In this document: positions 45,913 through 56,193 of the stretch, one piece after another
Layout: every line of letters begins with the position of its first letter
Position numbering within the stretch: the stretch's first letter is position 1
Assembly (NCBI GenBank): GCA_014529385.2
Contig: JABFUD020000255.1
Span: forward strand, 1-56,850
Direction: 5' to 3'
DNA: 56,850 nucleotides
Origin: Adiantum capillus-veneris
Taxonomy: Eukaryota; Streptophyta; Polypodiopsida; Polypodiales; Pteridaceae
Translations under genes and position numbers: made by a program
The notes under the pieces: generated by a model
Seen by the model: only the letters and a program-made list of their open reading frames with translations
Told to the model about the DNA's origin: nothing
Databases searched by the model: none

Positions 45913-48483
45913 TTATTTCTTCCCTAATGCAAGGGCTGAAATCACATCTCTAAAATCGGGATCAATAGCATACTCATCTATCATTGAAGATAGATCATTG
46001 TGAGTTGCTATGGAAACCGCATTCACTCTCGGCCGTCTTGAGAGTGCATCAGCTACTTGATTATGCTTGCCAGCAATGTGAGCAATATGAAAATGAAATT
46101 GCAAAAGGAAATTTGCCCACCTCATTTGTTTGTCGGAGAGCTTGGTCTGCGTCATGAAGTACTTAAGACTTTGGTGATCCGTTCGCAGAATGAAAGGAGT
46201 CCCCAATAAATAGTGCTTCCATGAGTCTAAGGCATGTAGAACTGCAAGGAGTTCCTTTTCATATATGCCTAGAGCTTGCTCAATAGGGTCGAGCCTTCGA
46301 CTTTCATAGCCTATGGCGTGCCCTTCTTGAAGCAAAACAGCTCCAAGGAAATCACCACAAGCATCACATTGCACCTCAAATGGTTTTGAGAGATCCGGTA
46401 ATGTAAGCACAGGTTGAGAGATAAGATTTTCTTTAAGCTTTTCGAAAGAATTGTTCTCCTTAGCAGACCATGTATACCTAACACTTTTCTTTGTTAGGTC
46501 ATGTAATGGTCCTGCAATTTGTGAGAACTTTTCTATGAAGCGTCTATAGTATGCACACATACCTATAAAGCTCCTTAATTCATGAAGATTCTTTGGTTTA
46601 GGCCATCCTTTTATTACCTCTAACTTTGATGGATCCATTTGGATACCATCTTGAGAGATAATGTGACCTAAATACTGAATCTCTTGCAAGAAAAAATCAC
46701 TTTTCTTTCGATTAATATAAATTTTATTCTCTCTTAAAACTTGAAATATTACCTGGAGATGTTGCTTGTGTTCGTCTAATGAATTAGAGTAGATGATAAT
46801 ATCATCAAATAACACTACAGTGAAGGTTCGATGCGGCCTGAATAGCTTCTCCATCAAGCGGTTGAATGTGGCTGGTGCATTGGTCAAGCCAAAAGGCATG
46901 ACAATGTATTCGTAAAGACCAAATGTGGTGCGAAATGCGGTCTTTACAATGTCTTGATCAACTATCCTTATTTGATGATAGCCACTTTTTAGGTCAATCC
47001 TACTGAAGTAGGTCGATCCTTGTAGCTTATGAAATAGGTCTTCTACCCGTGGAACGGGAAACCTATTCTTGATAGTGATCCTATTTAGTGCTCTATAGTC
47101 GACACACATACGATATGTGCCGTCTTTCTTTTGCACTAATAGTACAGGTGAGCAAAATGGAGATGAGCTAGGCCTAACCATACCCTTCTCAACTAACTCA
47201 TGCACTTGCCGCATAATCTTCTCTTGGTGAGCTTGAGAAACTCTATAAGGAGGTTTGTTAGGCGGTGAACTTCCTGGAAGAAGTTCAATTGCATGGTCAT
47301 CATTACCTCGTTTAGGAGGTAGCTCACAAGGGATGTCGTCAGTAAAAACATCTTGAAACCCCTTGAGAAAATTGGATAACTCTAATTCCTTTTGGTCGCT
47401 TTTATTTTCTTTTGCTAAAGCATTAGGTTCATTTTGAGAATCTTTAACAAAAATCATGTACACGGAAATAGAGCTCATTATTGACTTGTTGAAAGCTGGT
47501 GTATGTACAATGGGGATAGTGTTACCCATTTCCTTAGCATCTATATTCATGTCTTTTTCCCTAAACTTAAAGGAGATTCTCCTTTCAGGGAATTTAACAT
47601 TGGCAGCCAGGCAATCAAACCATGGTGCCTTTAGGATTACATCCTCATGCTTGAGAGGAGAGATAAAGAAGTCCTCTTTGTCCACATAGCTTTGGACATG
47701 AAGCCTCACTTTCCCGATTAAGGGAGTGATTGAAGCTTCTTGCCCCTTGAAAGCACTGTCTGCGAGTAGGACATCTCCCATCTCGTAGGCTTGTATGCCT
47801 AGCTTGGTGGCCAACTCTATAGATATAAAATTGTGAGTAGAACCAGGGTCAAAGAGAATAAAAGCATCATGTTCTCTTACCTTTCCCCAAGCATGGCATA
47901 GAGGAGATCCTTTGTGGTGAGTTTGGTGAGTCTCCTTCTCTTGGATTTCAACCAAGGTAGCTCTAGGAGGATCTTGGCGGTTAATCTTTTGGGGACAAGC
48001 GCGGTACACATGCCCTTGTTCGCCGCACTTGAAACACCGGTTATCCTTGTGATAACGCTCAAGCTCTTCAGGAGAGAGTTTTTTTTTACCTTTGTAAACT
48101 CCCTTCTCTTTAGCTTTGTTGGAGTTGCCCTTAGGAGACTTTTGGACATTGTCCTTCCCCTTAGGCTCGTTGGAACCCTTGTTTTCTGTGGGCTTATTAT
48201 TTCTTTTAGCCCCCATTTGGAAATTGATTCGAGAGGCCACCATAGTATGGTGTATTACTGCCGATATGGTACGTGGCCTTTGGGAGTTGACATACTCCGC
48301 CATTTCTTCGGTTAAGCCCGCACAAAATTGTTGCTTTTGCTCTCCAAAACCTAACTTTTTGAAGACAGTGGCTTTGAGTTGTAGGTCCCAAAACTTGTCT
48401 ACATATTTGTGGATGGATTCATAGGGAGAGAGCTTTATGCTTTGCCATTTGGTGAGTACTTTGTCTTTGGCATCGGTGGCCAA
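45913..48483 (-). pseudogene. G2 gag end, protease, reverse transcriptase and RNase H
   Basis: 856 open residues. Residues 1-95 are the end of the gag capsid-like domain. A zinc knuckle CFKCGEQGHVYRACP lies at 150-164. The protease site reads LFDPGSTHNFIS at 210-221, with Pro where Thr or Ser is usual. Reverse transcriptase has YRMCVDYRALN (457-467), RIDLKSGYHQIR (495-506), MPFGLTNAPATF (529-540) and LFDDIIIYS (558-566), both metal-binding Asp present. The RNase H residues are D707, the YEKE Glu and RTDH Asp (769), with VADALSRR at the end. The first Met is internal: a TAG at 48487-48489 separates it in frame from upstream gag. It is the longest open stretch in the window. Confidence 0.95.
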
Positions 48484-48486
48484 AAA

Positions 48487-49478
48487 CTACTTCATAATGG
48501 AAGCTCTTAAAGCTTTCCATGTTCGCGGAGCTTCACCGTTGGCTCGTAGGCTAGACCACCATTGCCTGGAGGACTTTTGAAAGTGCATAGCTACATGGCG
48601 TAGCTTAGAGGACTCCGTGAAGCCCTCATCTCCAAACGCCGCATCAAATTGTTGGATAAAGGCCAAGACTTTGTCTGTAGCACCAAAGGTGCCATCATAG
48701 GTAAGGAAAGAGATACTCTTCCCTCCCTCTTTGAACTTCTTGAGCTTGGACAACCTCTTCCATGCGGCATAGGATTTCCTATGGCCTCTTCTTTTTTATG
48801 GTTCAAAGGTTGCACCATCACTTTCTTCAGAAGGTGAAGAATTTGAGGAAGGTGGAGAAGAGGGTGACCTCTTTCTCGCCTTTTTCTTGTCTTGATCTTC
48901 GTCGTCTTCACCATCACTTTCATAAGAGGAAGAGGATGAAGAAGATGGAGAAGAGGGTGTCCTCTTTCTCGCCTTTTCTCTTGCTTTTTATCATCCCTCT
49001 TTGAATTATGGTGTGGAGAAGGGTGTGATGGTCTGCTTTGCTTTGGTGGTGATGGAGAGCATTTAGCCCGTCGTCTTCGTGGAGCCATCTCCACCGAGGT
49101 AGCGGGAGACTCACTTCTTTCTCGTTCCTTTGGTGGAGGCTCTTGAGTTCTCCTTTGGGAAGGAGATGCATCATCAAGAAGTAAATTCTTGAGCCCTTCG
49201 TATGGATTCTTTTCTTCTTCCCGAATCGGAGAGAGACCTCTTTTGTAAGTCTCACAAGGAGGCTTCCTAGGTGTTCTCTCATCATGGTGGTGAGCTTGGA
49301 GAATCCCGTGAGCACGGAGCTGCCGTTGCACTTCACTTTGGAGAGATGGATTGCCCATGGCTTGTTGAAGCCTGGAACCAAGATAGTTAACAAGCATCGA
49401 AGCATCATTAGTAGCTTGCTCATTAGCAAAATCAAAGTTATCAACATTAATTTCACTCTCTTTATTATTGTCAGCCAT
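48487..49478 (-). pseudogene. G2 gag N-terminal region
   Basis: Starts MADNNKESEINVDNFDFANE at 49478. A frameshift near 48970 separates this from the next frame, in which a Lys/Arg-Ser/Pro repeat (ARKRTPSSP, later ARKRSPSSP) alternates with acidic ESDGE motifs. 48487-48753 then carries the start of the retrotransposon gag domain (LAFIQQFDAAFGDEGFTE, SSRQWWSSLRANGEAPRTW), ending at a TAG before FLATDAKDK. Gag forms the particle. The charged Ser-rich N-terminal part is unusual for plant gypsy gag. Confidence 0.9.
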
Positions 49479-49882
49479 TCTAACAACTTTTAGGTGTAAA
49501 CTTTTTAGGTGTACTTTGGCACTTCAAGCCCTAGTTGCTACTCCTCTTTACCCCTTTAGAAAAAGCACTCAACCTACTGTACCCGTGGCTCGAATACCAT
49601 TAATTGCAAGGAATAGAAGAGAGGGTCATTCAACACCAAAACAACACCGGCTCCTGTCAAGCTTCTAATAGCTCAATAGTGGTTAATCCGTAGGCAAGCC
49701 CCGTAGGACTCCACTATTAAGACCATAGCTCTCGACGGTGATGCCCTGTTAACTGCACGAAGGCAGGAACACTGCAAGGCTGAAAAATCCCTATGCTACT
49801 TACTCACAGGCAATTAATAATACCAACCATTTATAGCTAGCTTGAGGACCTCCCTTCTTGAGCAAGAAAAGAGAAACCTTGT
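49479..49882 (-). other. G2 leader with conserved stem
   Basis: Leader between the primer site and gag. It has an inverted repeat AATAGTGG/CCACTATT at 49675-49682 and 49711-49718, also present in G1, which could act in RNA packaging or dimer formation. Confidence 0.7.
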
Positions 49883-49894
49883 GCTCTGATACCA
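49883..49894 (-). other. G2 primer binding site
   Basis: The minus strand reads TGGTATCAGAGC one base after the 5' LTR end, the initiator Met tRNA type. Confidence 0.92.
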
Positions 49895-49895
49895 A

Positions 49896-51474
49896 TGTAA
49901 CATTTAATGGCCTAAAAACTTGTGTGTAGCGGAAATTAGCATGAACATAGTGGGCATTTCATTAGAATAGATTCCTAATGAGAATTACAAGAGTGCTTGG
50001 GTGGAGAGAGCAACAAAAAGCATAACACCTAGTTAGATAGCATGAACAATACTTTCAAAAGAGAGAGAAATTAAAATATTGACAACAGTTGAGGACCGGA
50101 TTTTCATGGAGCCGGTCCCCCCTCCAAAAGGCTTTGTATTATGGTTTCTCCCATCAAGAGAGACATTGTACAATACAATTCTTTGTGTTCCTTCAAGACT
50201 AGCTAGTGCAATGAAGATGAAAGCTTCATGCACTAAGCAAAACACTTATCAAACACAACACCTGGTCTCAGATCCAAGACCTCATACACCTTCGAAGATC
50301 GTGAGAGCTAGCAGGGTATGAGAGTAGATTGAGAGGAAGTAGGAGTATTCTTACGAGAAAGATGTACATCTCCTCACATAATCACTCATATTAGCATAGC
50401 TTAGCTTAGTAATTAGCATGGTGGAGGAGATGAGCACGCATTGAAGCTTGGCTCTTGGTTGGATTTGCATCACAAAGCCAAGAGTTGTTGGTGTAGGCCT
50501 CCCTTCTCACAAGCTTGGAGTAGGTGGTAAGCTTTCCATTAAAGCTTGAGAAGGAGAAAGAGTCTTCTTTACTTCACACCTGAGATTGTGTGAGTGTGTG
50601 TGTGATAATGCCTTGCAAAAATCAGCCCCCTCTCTCTCTTGGGCGACCCCTCTTGCTATTTTCTCTTGCTATCCTCTCATTGGACCTCCCTAGGGCTAGC
50701 CAATGACAATTAAGCAGCATAAGTGATAGCCTTCTGACATGTGTCCCCCTTTCCCCGTTTGTGAGAGCTTTAGGTAATTTAATAATTCAACTAAACTCTC
50801 ATTGGACCCCTTTGCCTCCTGGCCAATAGGAATCAGGCAAGCCATTGGGCTGTTGAATGCTCATTGGACCCCTTGGGAGACTGTCCAATAGTCTTCTAGA
50901 GGACTTAATTCTCATTGGTTCTTTTATAAAGTGTTTTTAAATTAATTAAACTAGATTTACTCTAGCCTAATTCTCATTGGTCCACCTACAAGGCCATCCA
51001 ATAGGAATTGGGTACACCTTGTGGGCATCTAGCCTAGGGAGCTGACATGTGTCCCTCATTCCCTTTGTGTAAAGGGAGCTTGTGTGTGTGTGTGTGGATT
51101 TCTCTCTCATCCCCTACAAGCAAGGCTCGCCCCCTCCTAAGTAGGGATTTGTAAAGACTTTTTTGACACACACAAAGCATCCAATTCCCCCATGGTTGAC
51201 CTTTGGACACAACCTTTGAATTTTGGAACCTTAGCATTTTGGAAGTCTTAATGGGCTGAACCTTAGGGTCTTTTTAGCCCATTGTTGCACATGGCTCTTT
51301 TGCAGATGCCCCCCCCTTTGGATCCCCATTTTCCCTCCTTTGGATCCCTACTATGGCCGGTCTGCTAGCTTAACCAATATTCTAGCTTTTTCTCCCCTAG
51401 CACTTCCCCATCTTAAATGATCAGTTGAGCATGAGAAAATCATTTAGGAGAATTAGATATTGATTATTATGACA
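49896..51474 (-). repeat. G2 5' LTR (1579 bp)
   Basis: The plus strand runs from TGTAACATTTAATGG to TTATTATGACA. It holds four tandem hairpin-like CCAAT units at about 50678-51005. It is followed by the GCTGG target duplication. It matches the G2 3' LTR fragments better than the G1 LTR. Confidence 0.94.
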
Positions 51475-52718
51475 GCTGGTATGTGGGCCGTTCAAACACT
51501 GGTTGATCCTTTTTGTACAGTTGCCCTTTTTGGTCAACGTAGTGTGCATATGAATTATGTGTACCATACAATACTAACATCATTCTGTTTGATGTGTCCC
51601 TTATACTCATGAATGATTGCACACTTGTGGCAGTGGATGCAGAATTGTTTGCAAACCTAACAATCTTTTCTACAATCTGTGGTATCTAGACACCTTGACC
51701 AAATTCATGCAAGAATTTGTTGTTCAAAGAATCAATTTTAAGCTTTTTAGGTACATGTGCATCTTTATGCTAATTTTGAACTTGTAGTGCTTTTACTGAT
51801 GCTTCTAATGGTAATGCAGAATCATATAGTTGCATTAAAAGTGACGAGTTAAATGCACTTACATCAAGATTCGCATTTCCAATTTTTAATGTACCTTGCT
51901 TGTTGGCAGTTGATGCATCCTTGTTGTCTGAATTTCTTGGACAATCTTCAGAAAAATGTCCACCTTTTCGTCCACAATCTGAGCAATACGCCATGACTGG
52001 TGGTATTTCATTTGGTTCTGTCATGTCAAGCTCTTGTAAAGGAGCTTCTGTTTCTATGCTTGCCAAGTTGTCGGCATCTCCTTTTAGAACACTAAGCATC
52101 AAGTTGTAGAATGCTCCATCTAGACCCTTGTACATTCTTTGGATTGGCTCTCCAATTAGATTGGCTTCTATTGGTTGATCTGTTGGATCTTGCAATTTTG
52201 GTTCTCGACTATAGATCTGACCACTATAATCCATGCACAATGATTCGGCATATGCACCAAATGTATGTTTTGCTGGCTTGTGCAAGTTTCTAGATAAACA
52301 ATTGGGTTGACTTTCTAAACTTCTATCTGCACTTCATCTTTGAGCTTGCAATACCTGGCTCCACCAAAGTCTATGAGCATCTGTGAGTTTTTTTAATCTG
52401 GCTTTACTCTGAGTAATAGGATCTTGGCTTCTGTGTTGCTTTTGCTGCTCATTAAGTATCTATGGCCTTCTGAATCTGTATAAAATAAATTTATCCCCAT
52501 TGTAGCCATATAGTTGTAGAATTTGTTTTGTTGCACTTGAATTCTCGGCTCAATTTGAGTCCATGTTGACTGGTTCTGTAAAAACTGTCTCCTAGCAGAT
52601 TTTGGTATCGATTAGTATAATTTTTGGTGCTGATTTTGATTAAACTTCTTTAGCCAAAGCACTTTTGCAGTTGACTTTTCTTAGACTCACAAGAGTTGAT
52701 TAACTTTAGCTCGACACT
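51475..52718 (-). pseudogene. Element U, 5' part: zinc-knuckle protein relic
   Basis: Continues element U on the other side of G2. The open piece 51770-52285 (171 residues) has a knuckle CSDCGRKGGHFSEDCP, a C-x2-C-x5-H-x4-C pattern close to but not the same as the usual CCHC spacing. A Glu/Pro-rich stretch precedes it. The minus-strand region 52320-52600 is coding-like in one frame (MATMGINLFYTDSEGH) but interrupted. It probably encoded a gag- or coat-like protein. I cannot place it in a family. No LTR or reverse transcriptase was found. Confidence 0.55.
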
Positions 52719-52726
52719 GTCAGAAT

Positions 52727-52920
52727 ACCAGGGGATTCACTAGTAATAATGATGAGGCATCACTTGCGTGCACCAAAAATGGAAAATTGCTCTCTATATA
52801 GAGAAAAAATACTCCCATATATGGATCATACCATATAAAAAATACCTCCCCTCTCGAGCAGAACCCCCCGCCCTTACACTCACGTGATACCCATATGGAA
52901 CTTATGGTGAATCCCCTAGG
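52727..52920. mobile_element. hAT-like MITE
   Basis: 194 bp with an inverted terminal AGGGGATTCAC (52730-52740) and GTGAATCCCCT (about 52908-52918). An 8-bp duplication GTCAGAAT lies at 52719-52726 and 52921-52928. An 8-bp target duplication and a CAGGG/TAGGG-type end are hAT features. It has no coding capacity and would use a transposase from elsewhere. It sits in element U. Confidence 0.78.
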
Positions 52921-52928
52921 GTCAGAAT

Positions 52929-53189
52929 TGATTGCAGCTTTTGAAATGATGAAAATCTGGGCCTTGAATAGCCTAATCTGCAATCTATCGTGATTTGTGC
53001 CCCTGTTCATCCAATTGGAAGCTAATCTACAATGATTGATTTTGACAATTGTAAAATAAATTTACCGCTCACGGCTTTGAGTTGGTCTTTTTGATCGCTT
53101 TTCTTCAGCTGATTTGGTTCACTTTTCCGGTTTGTGATTTTCCTGACGATGTGTTTTTTGCTTTTCTGCCCGTTTCAATGACTTTCTTT
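52929..53189. other. Flank of the MITE, likely element U upstream region
   Basis: Minus-strand sequence just right of the MITE is weakly coding-like (QIRLFKAQIFIISKAAIN). No motif was identified. Confidence 0.35.
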
Positions 53190-53770
53190 TTATTTTTATA
53201 AATTTCTTTGTCAAATTTAATTTTTTTAATATTTTTTGATATTTTTTTAATTTTTGGAAAAGTTTCAATTTTTAAAGGTTTTTTTGGTAATTTTCTATTT
53301 TTTGGTGAATTTTTATGAATTTTTTATGATTTATTGTGATTTTTCAAGTCAATTTATGTTTTTTAATGAGTTTTTTGTGCTTCTATGAATTTTCTACAGT
53401 TTTTAGTGATTTATCTATGAATTTTTTTGATCTTTTATTTATTTTTTTTAAGGTTTTTGCCTTTTTTATAAAAAATCTAGGAGTTTTTCTATTTTTTGTA
53501 ATTTTTAAAACCATTTTTTTAATTTTATTTTCAAAATTTTTTTAATTAGATTTTAATTTTTTAATATTGTTTTTGTGTTTTTTTAATGCATTTTTATTTT
53601 TAAACTTTTTTGTGTTCTATTCATTTATTTTTTTGTGAATTTTAAGAGCCTCTTATTTTTCTTTTTTTTTAAAAATGTTTGTTATTTTTTATTAGATTTT
53701 CTGTTTTTTTATTGTTTTTTGTGTGTTTTTTTTAAATGGATTTTTAAAATTGTTTTTATGGTCTAACTTA
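53190..53770. repeat. T-rich, strand-asymmetric tract
   Basis: Nearly 600 bp dominated by T runs on the plus strand, broken by short words such as ATGAATTTT and GTGATTTT. A runs are rare. It lies on the 5' side of element U, so the U transcript would carry an A-rich leader there. Possibly an expanded low-complexity region. Confidence 0.8.
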
Positions 53771-53799
53771 AAATTGACTAACTAAAAATTAAAAAGAAT

Positions 53800-54300
53800 T
53801 TACCTGTCTTACATGCTTGTGTTGGTGATGGCGGCGTTGACTTGCGGGTCTGTAGTAGCAGTACGCAGCGAGGGCGAGGGTGGGTGTGACGCCCTCGTTC
53901 GGGGCGTCGCGAAAACAGGCCGCGCCGGCTCACCTGCGATGCAAACGGGACCTGCAGGCAAGCAAACGCACATACAAGAACGCAACTTGAAAACTGAACG
54001 CAAGAGGGACACGAGAATGAGGGACGCGAACGAATGATCAATATCAGAAGAAAGTGCCGAATACAAGGGATGCAAGTAATCACTTGAAAACGGGGCTGGC
54101 AAGTTGGGGGAAGTGGCACATACTTCCCTTATATACTCCCCCGGGTTGAGAGAGCTTGACGCCCACGTCAAGCCGGGGTTTGAGGCGTGCCGATACAAAA
54201 TTTGTTGCCGAGGTTGAGGGGTGGCTATTTACAAGGAGGGGAGTTTGGTGTTGCTCAAAAATGTCTAGCTACCTAGGGTGGTGCTAGTTACAAGGGGGGT
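53800..54300 (-). repeat. Probable 3' LTR of G4
   Basis: GC-rich sequence downstream of the G4 chromodomain. The minus strand has GGGGGAGTATATAAGGGAAG (about 54122-54142), a strong TATA box in LTR-like context. Boundaries are not fixed, because the 5' LTR lies outside the window. The 129-codon frame inside is probably fortuitous. Confidence 0.5.
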
Positions 54301-54310
54301 GAGGACTATT

Positions 54311-54499
54311 CTATGTGGTGTCATGTTGATCGATGTCCTCCTCTTCAGTGGGCATGTTGTAGAATCGAAGCACAAGGGGTCGTCCGAGACGAAGCATGAT
54401 TTCTTCAAGTACCCAAGTGCATTCCGTCATGGGTCGGTTGCGCCACTTGACATAGAATAGTTGTCCCCGGCGCCCAAAGCGCGACTTTAGGATGGCCTC
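54311..54499 (-). pseudogene. G4 chromodomain
   Basis: A minus-strand frame with no ATG reads ILKSRFGRRGQLFYVKWRNR, then PMTECTWVLEEIM, and ends with a TAG at 54311-54313. The FYVKW and CTWVLEE blocks match the aromatic core of a gypsy integrase chromodomain. This places G4 among the chromoviruses. It is out of frame with the integrase piece at 54729-55010. Confidence 0.82.
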
Positions 54500-54728
54500 C
54501 GCTCATTTGGCGGGCCATCCTTTACATATTCGGGGACATTCTGACCATAGGTGCTATCCGTGCAAACCTCTTGAGGAGACTTACATGGAAAGCGTTGTGG
54601 ATGTTGATTTGTGGGGGTAGCTCCAGCTTGTAGGTGATGTCATTGTAGCTCTGAGCACCTTGTATGGCCCGTAGAATCGGTGTTGAACATCGGGGAGAGG
54701 CCTTGAGGGAGGTTGATATTTTGGGAGC

Positions 54729-55513
54729 TTACCAGTACCAAGTCACCTTCTTGGAACAGCTCGGCGGTCTTCTCTTTTGGTTTGCGTATTTGGCTATGCG
54801 TACCTTGCTTTGCTCAAGACTCTTCTTTGCGCGTTGCATGCGTGTTTGCCATTGCTGCAAAAACTCTTCACATTCCAGATCCTGGGCATGCACGTCGCCG
54901 GTTGCCAGTGCAAGAGGGGTGATGACTTCTTTACCTATGGAGAGCTCAAAGGGGGTGTAGCCAGTGCTGCTATGGATGCAGTTGTTGTAGTGGAATTCCA
55001 GGATGTCCATGTATTCGGACTAGTCCTTTGATCTGCTTTGACGTAGCTGCGGAGGTAGTCTTCAATGCCTTGGTTGACTCTTTCTGTTTGGCCATCGGTT
55101 TCTGGGTGGTAGGCGGAGGAGAAGCGAAGCTGGGTTCCTAGCAGCTTGAAGAGCTCGCGCCAGAGGTCACTGAGGAAGCGGGTGTCGCGATCAGAAACTA
55201 TGGCTAAGGGGAGGCCGTGGTATTTGAAGACTTTGGCGAAGAAGTGTTTGGCTACTTGGTAGGCTGTGACGGGAGGCTTTGCAGGTATGAAGTGAGCTTG
55301 CTTGGTGAAGTAGTCGACGACCACGATGATGGTAGTGTGGCCGTGGGAGGGGGGGAGGTCGACGATGAAGTCCATACTTACCATGTCCCAAGGCCGGGAG
55401 GGTGTTGGCATTGGGGGAGGAGGCCAGCAGGCTTGACTCTTTGAGCTTTGACCAGTTGACAGGTTGGGCAGGTGCGCACGTATTCGATTTTGTCGTCCTT
55501 CATTTTTGGCCAC
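54729..55513 (-). pseudogene. G4 integrase
   Basis: Two overlapping frames. 54935-55513 holds the core: MDFIVDLPPSHG, IVSDRDTRFLS and HPETDGQTERVNQGIEDYLR, with all three DDE residues present. A frameshift near 55020 passes to 54729-55010 (LEFHYNNCIHSSTGYTPFEL, then QWQTRMQRAKKSLEQ), the integrase C-terminal part. The enzyme would insert cDNA. The frame is broken both before and after the core. Confidence 0.93.
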
Positions 55514-55887
55514 ATGTAGTGTTGATGGAGTTTGTCATACGATCTCTTCTGGCCCCCATGTCCAGCTAGCTTGCAGTCATGAGCTTCCCACATGAGGTCT
55601 TTCTTTAACTCTGGATCATTGGGGATGTAGATTTTTCCATGTGCGTAGAAGAGGCTATCTTTGACTTCAAAAAGACCCACTGCCGCTTTCCCCGAGATGT
55701 GGTCGTTGAGCATGCGGAGGACAGCAGGATCAGCTTTTTGGGCGTCGAGGATGCGTTGGCGTAAAGTGCTTGTTGCTATGGAGATAGCCGTGAGGGTGGG
55801 CCTTCGGCTGAGAGCATCTGGCATGAAATTTGTAGACCTGGTTTGTGTATGATGTCGATGTCTTATTCTGCGAGAGTATCTTGCCAC
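55378..55887 (-). pseudogene. G4 RNase H end and integrase zinc finger
   Basis: PDALSRRPTLTAISIATS marks the end of RNase H. The integrase H2C2 zinc finger then reads EAHDCKLAGHGGQKR to TCPTCQLVKAQ. The frame shifts near 55430, after KPAGLL, into the integrase core frame. Confidence 0.92.
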
Positions 55888-56191
55888 CTAGCTTGCTTGG
55901 GGGTGAGTTTGGGTTGTGTCTGGAAGTACTTGAGGGAGATGTTGTCAGTGTATACCTTGGTGTGTTTGTCTTGGACATAGTGTCGCCACTTTCAGAGGCA
56001 GTGGACGACAACGAGCATTTCCTTCTCATGGGTGGTCCATCTGGTCTCCACATCTGTGAACTTGTGGGACTTGTAGGCGATGGGTTGATGTTCTTGCATG
56101 AGGACACCGCCAATGGCACCGTCGGAGGCATCGGTGTGGACTTCAAAGGGTTTGGTGAAGTCGGGTAGTCGAAGACGGGGGTACTGCACAT
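55888..56191 (-). pseudogene. G4 RNase H
   Basis: 55992-56189 reads LPDFTKPFEVHTDASDGAIG with the first catalytic Asp and THEKEMLVVVHCL with the Glu. Downstream sequence to 55888 continues the domain in a shifted frame. A TGA-type break lies near 55995. Confidence 0.88.
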
Positions 56192-56193
56192 GG

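Noticed and set aside
53809-54198. 129-codon minus-strand frame in GC-rich DNA
   Set aside because: Overlaps the probable G4 LTR with its TATA box; GC-rich DNA favours chance frames.
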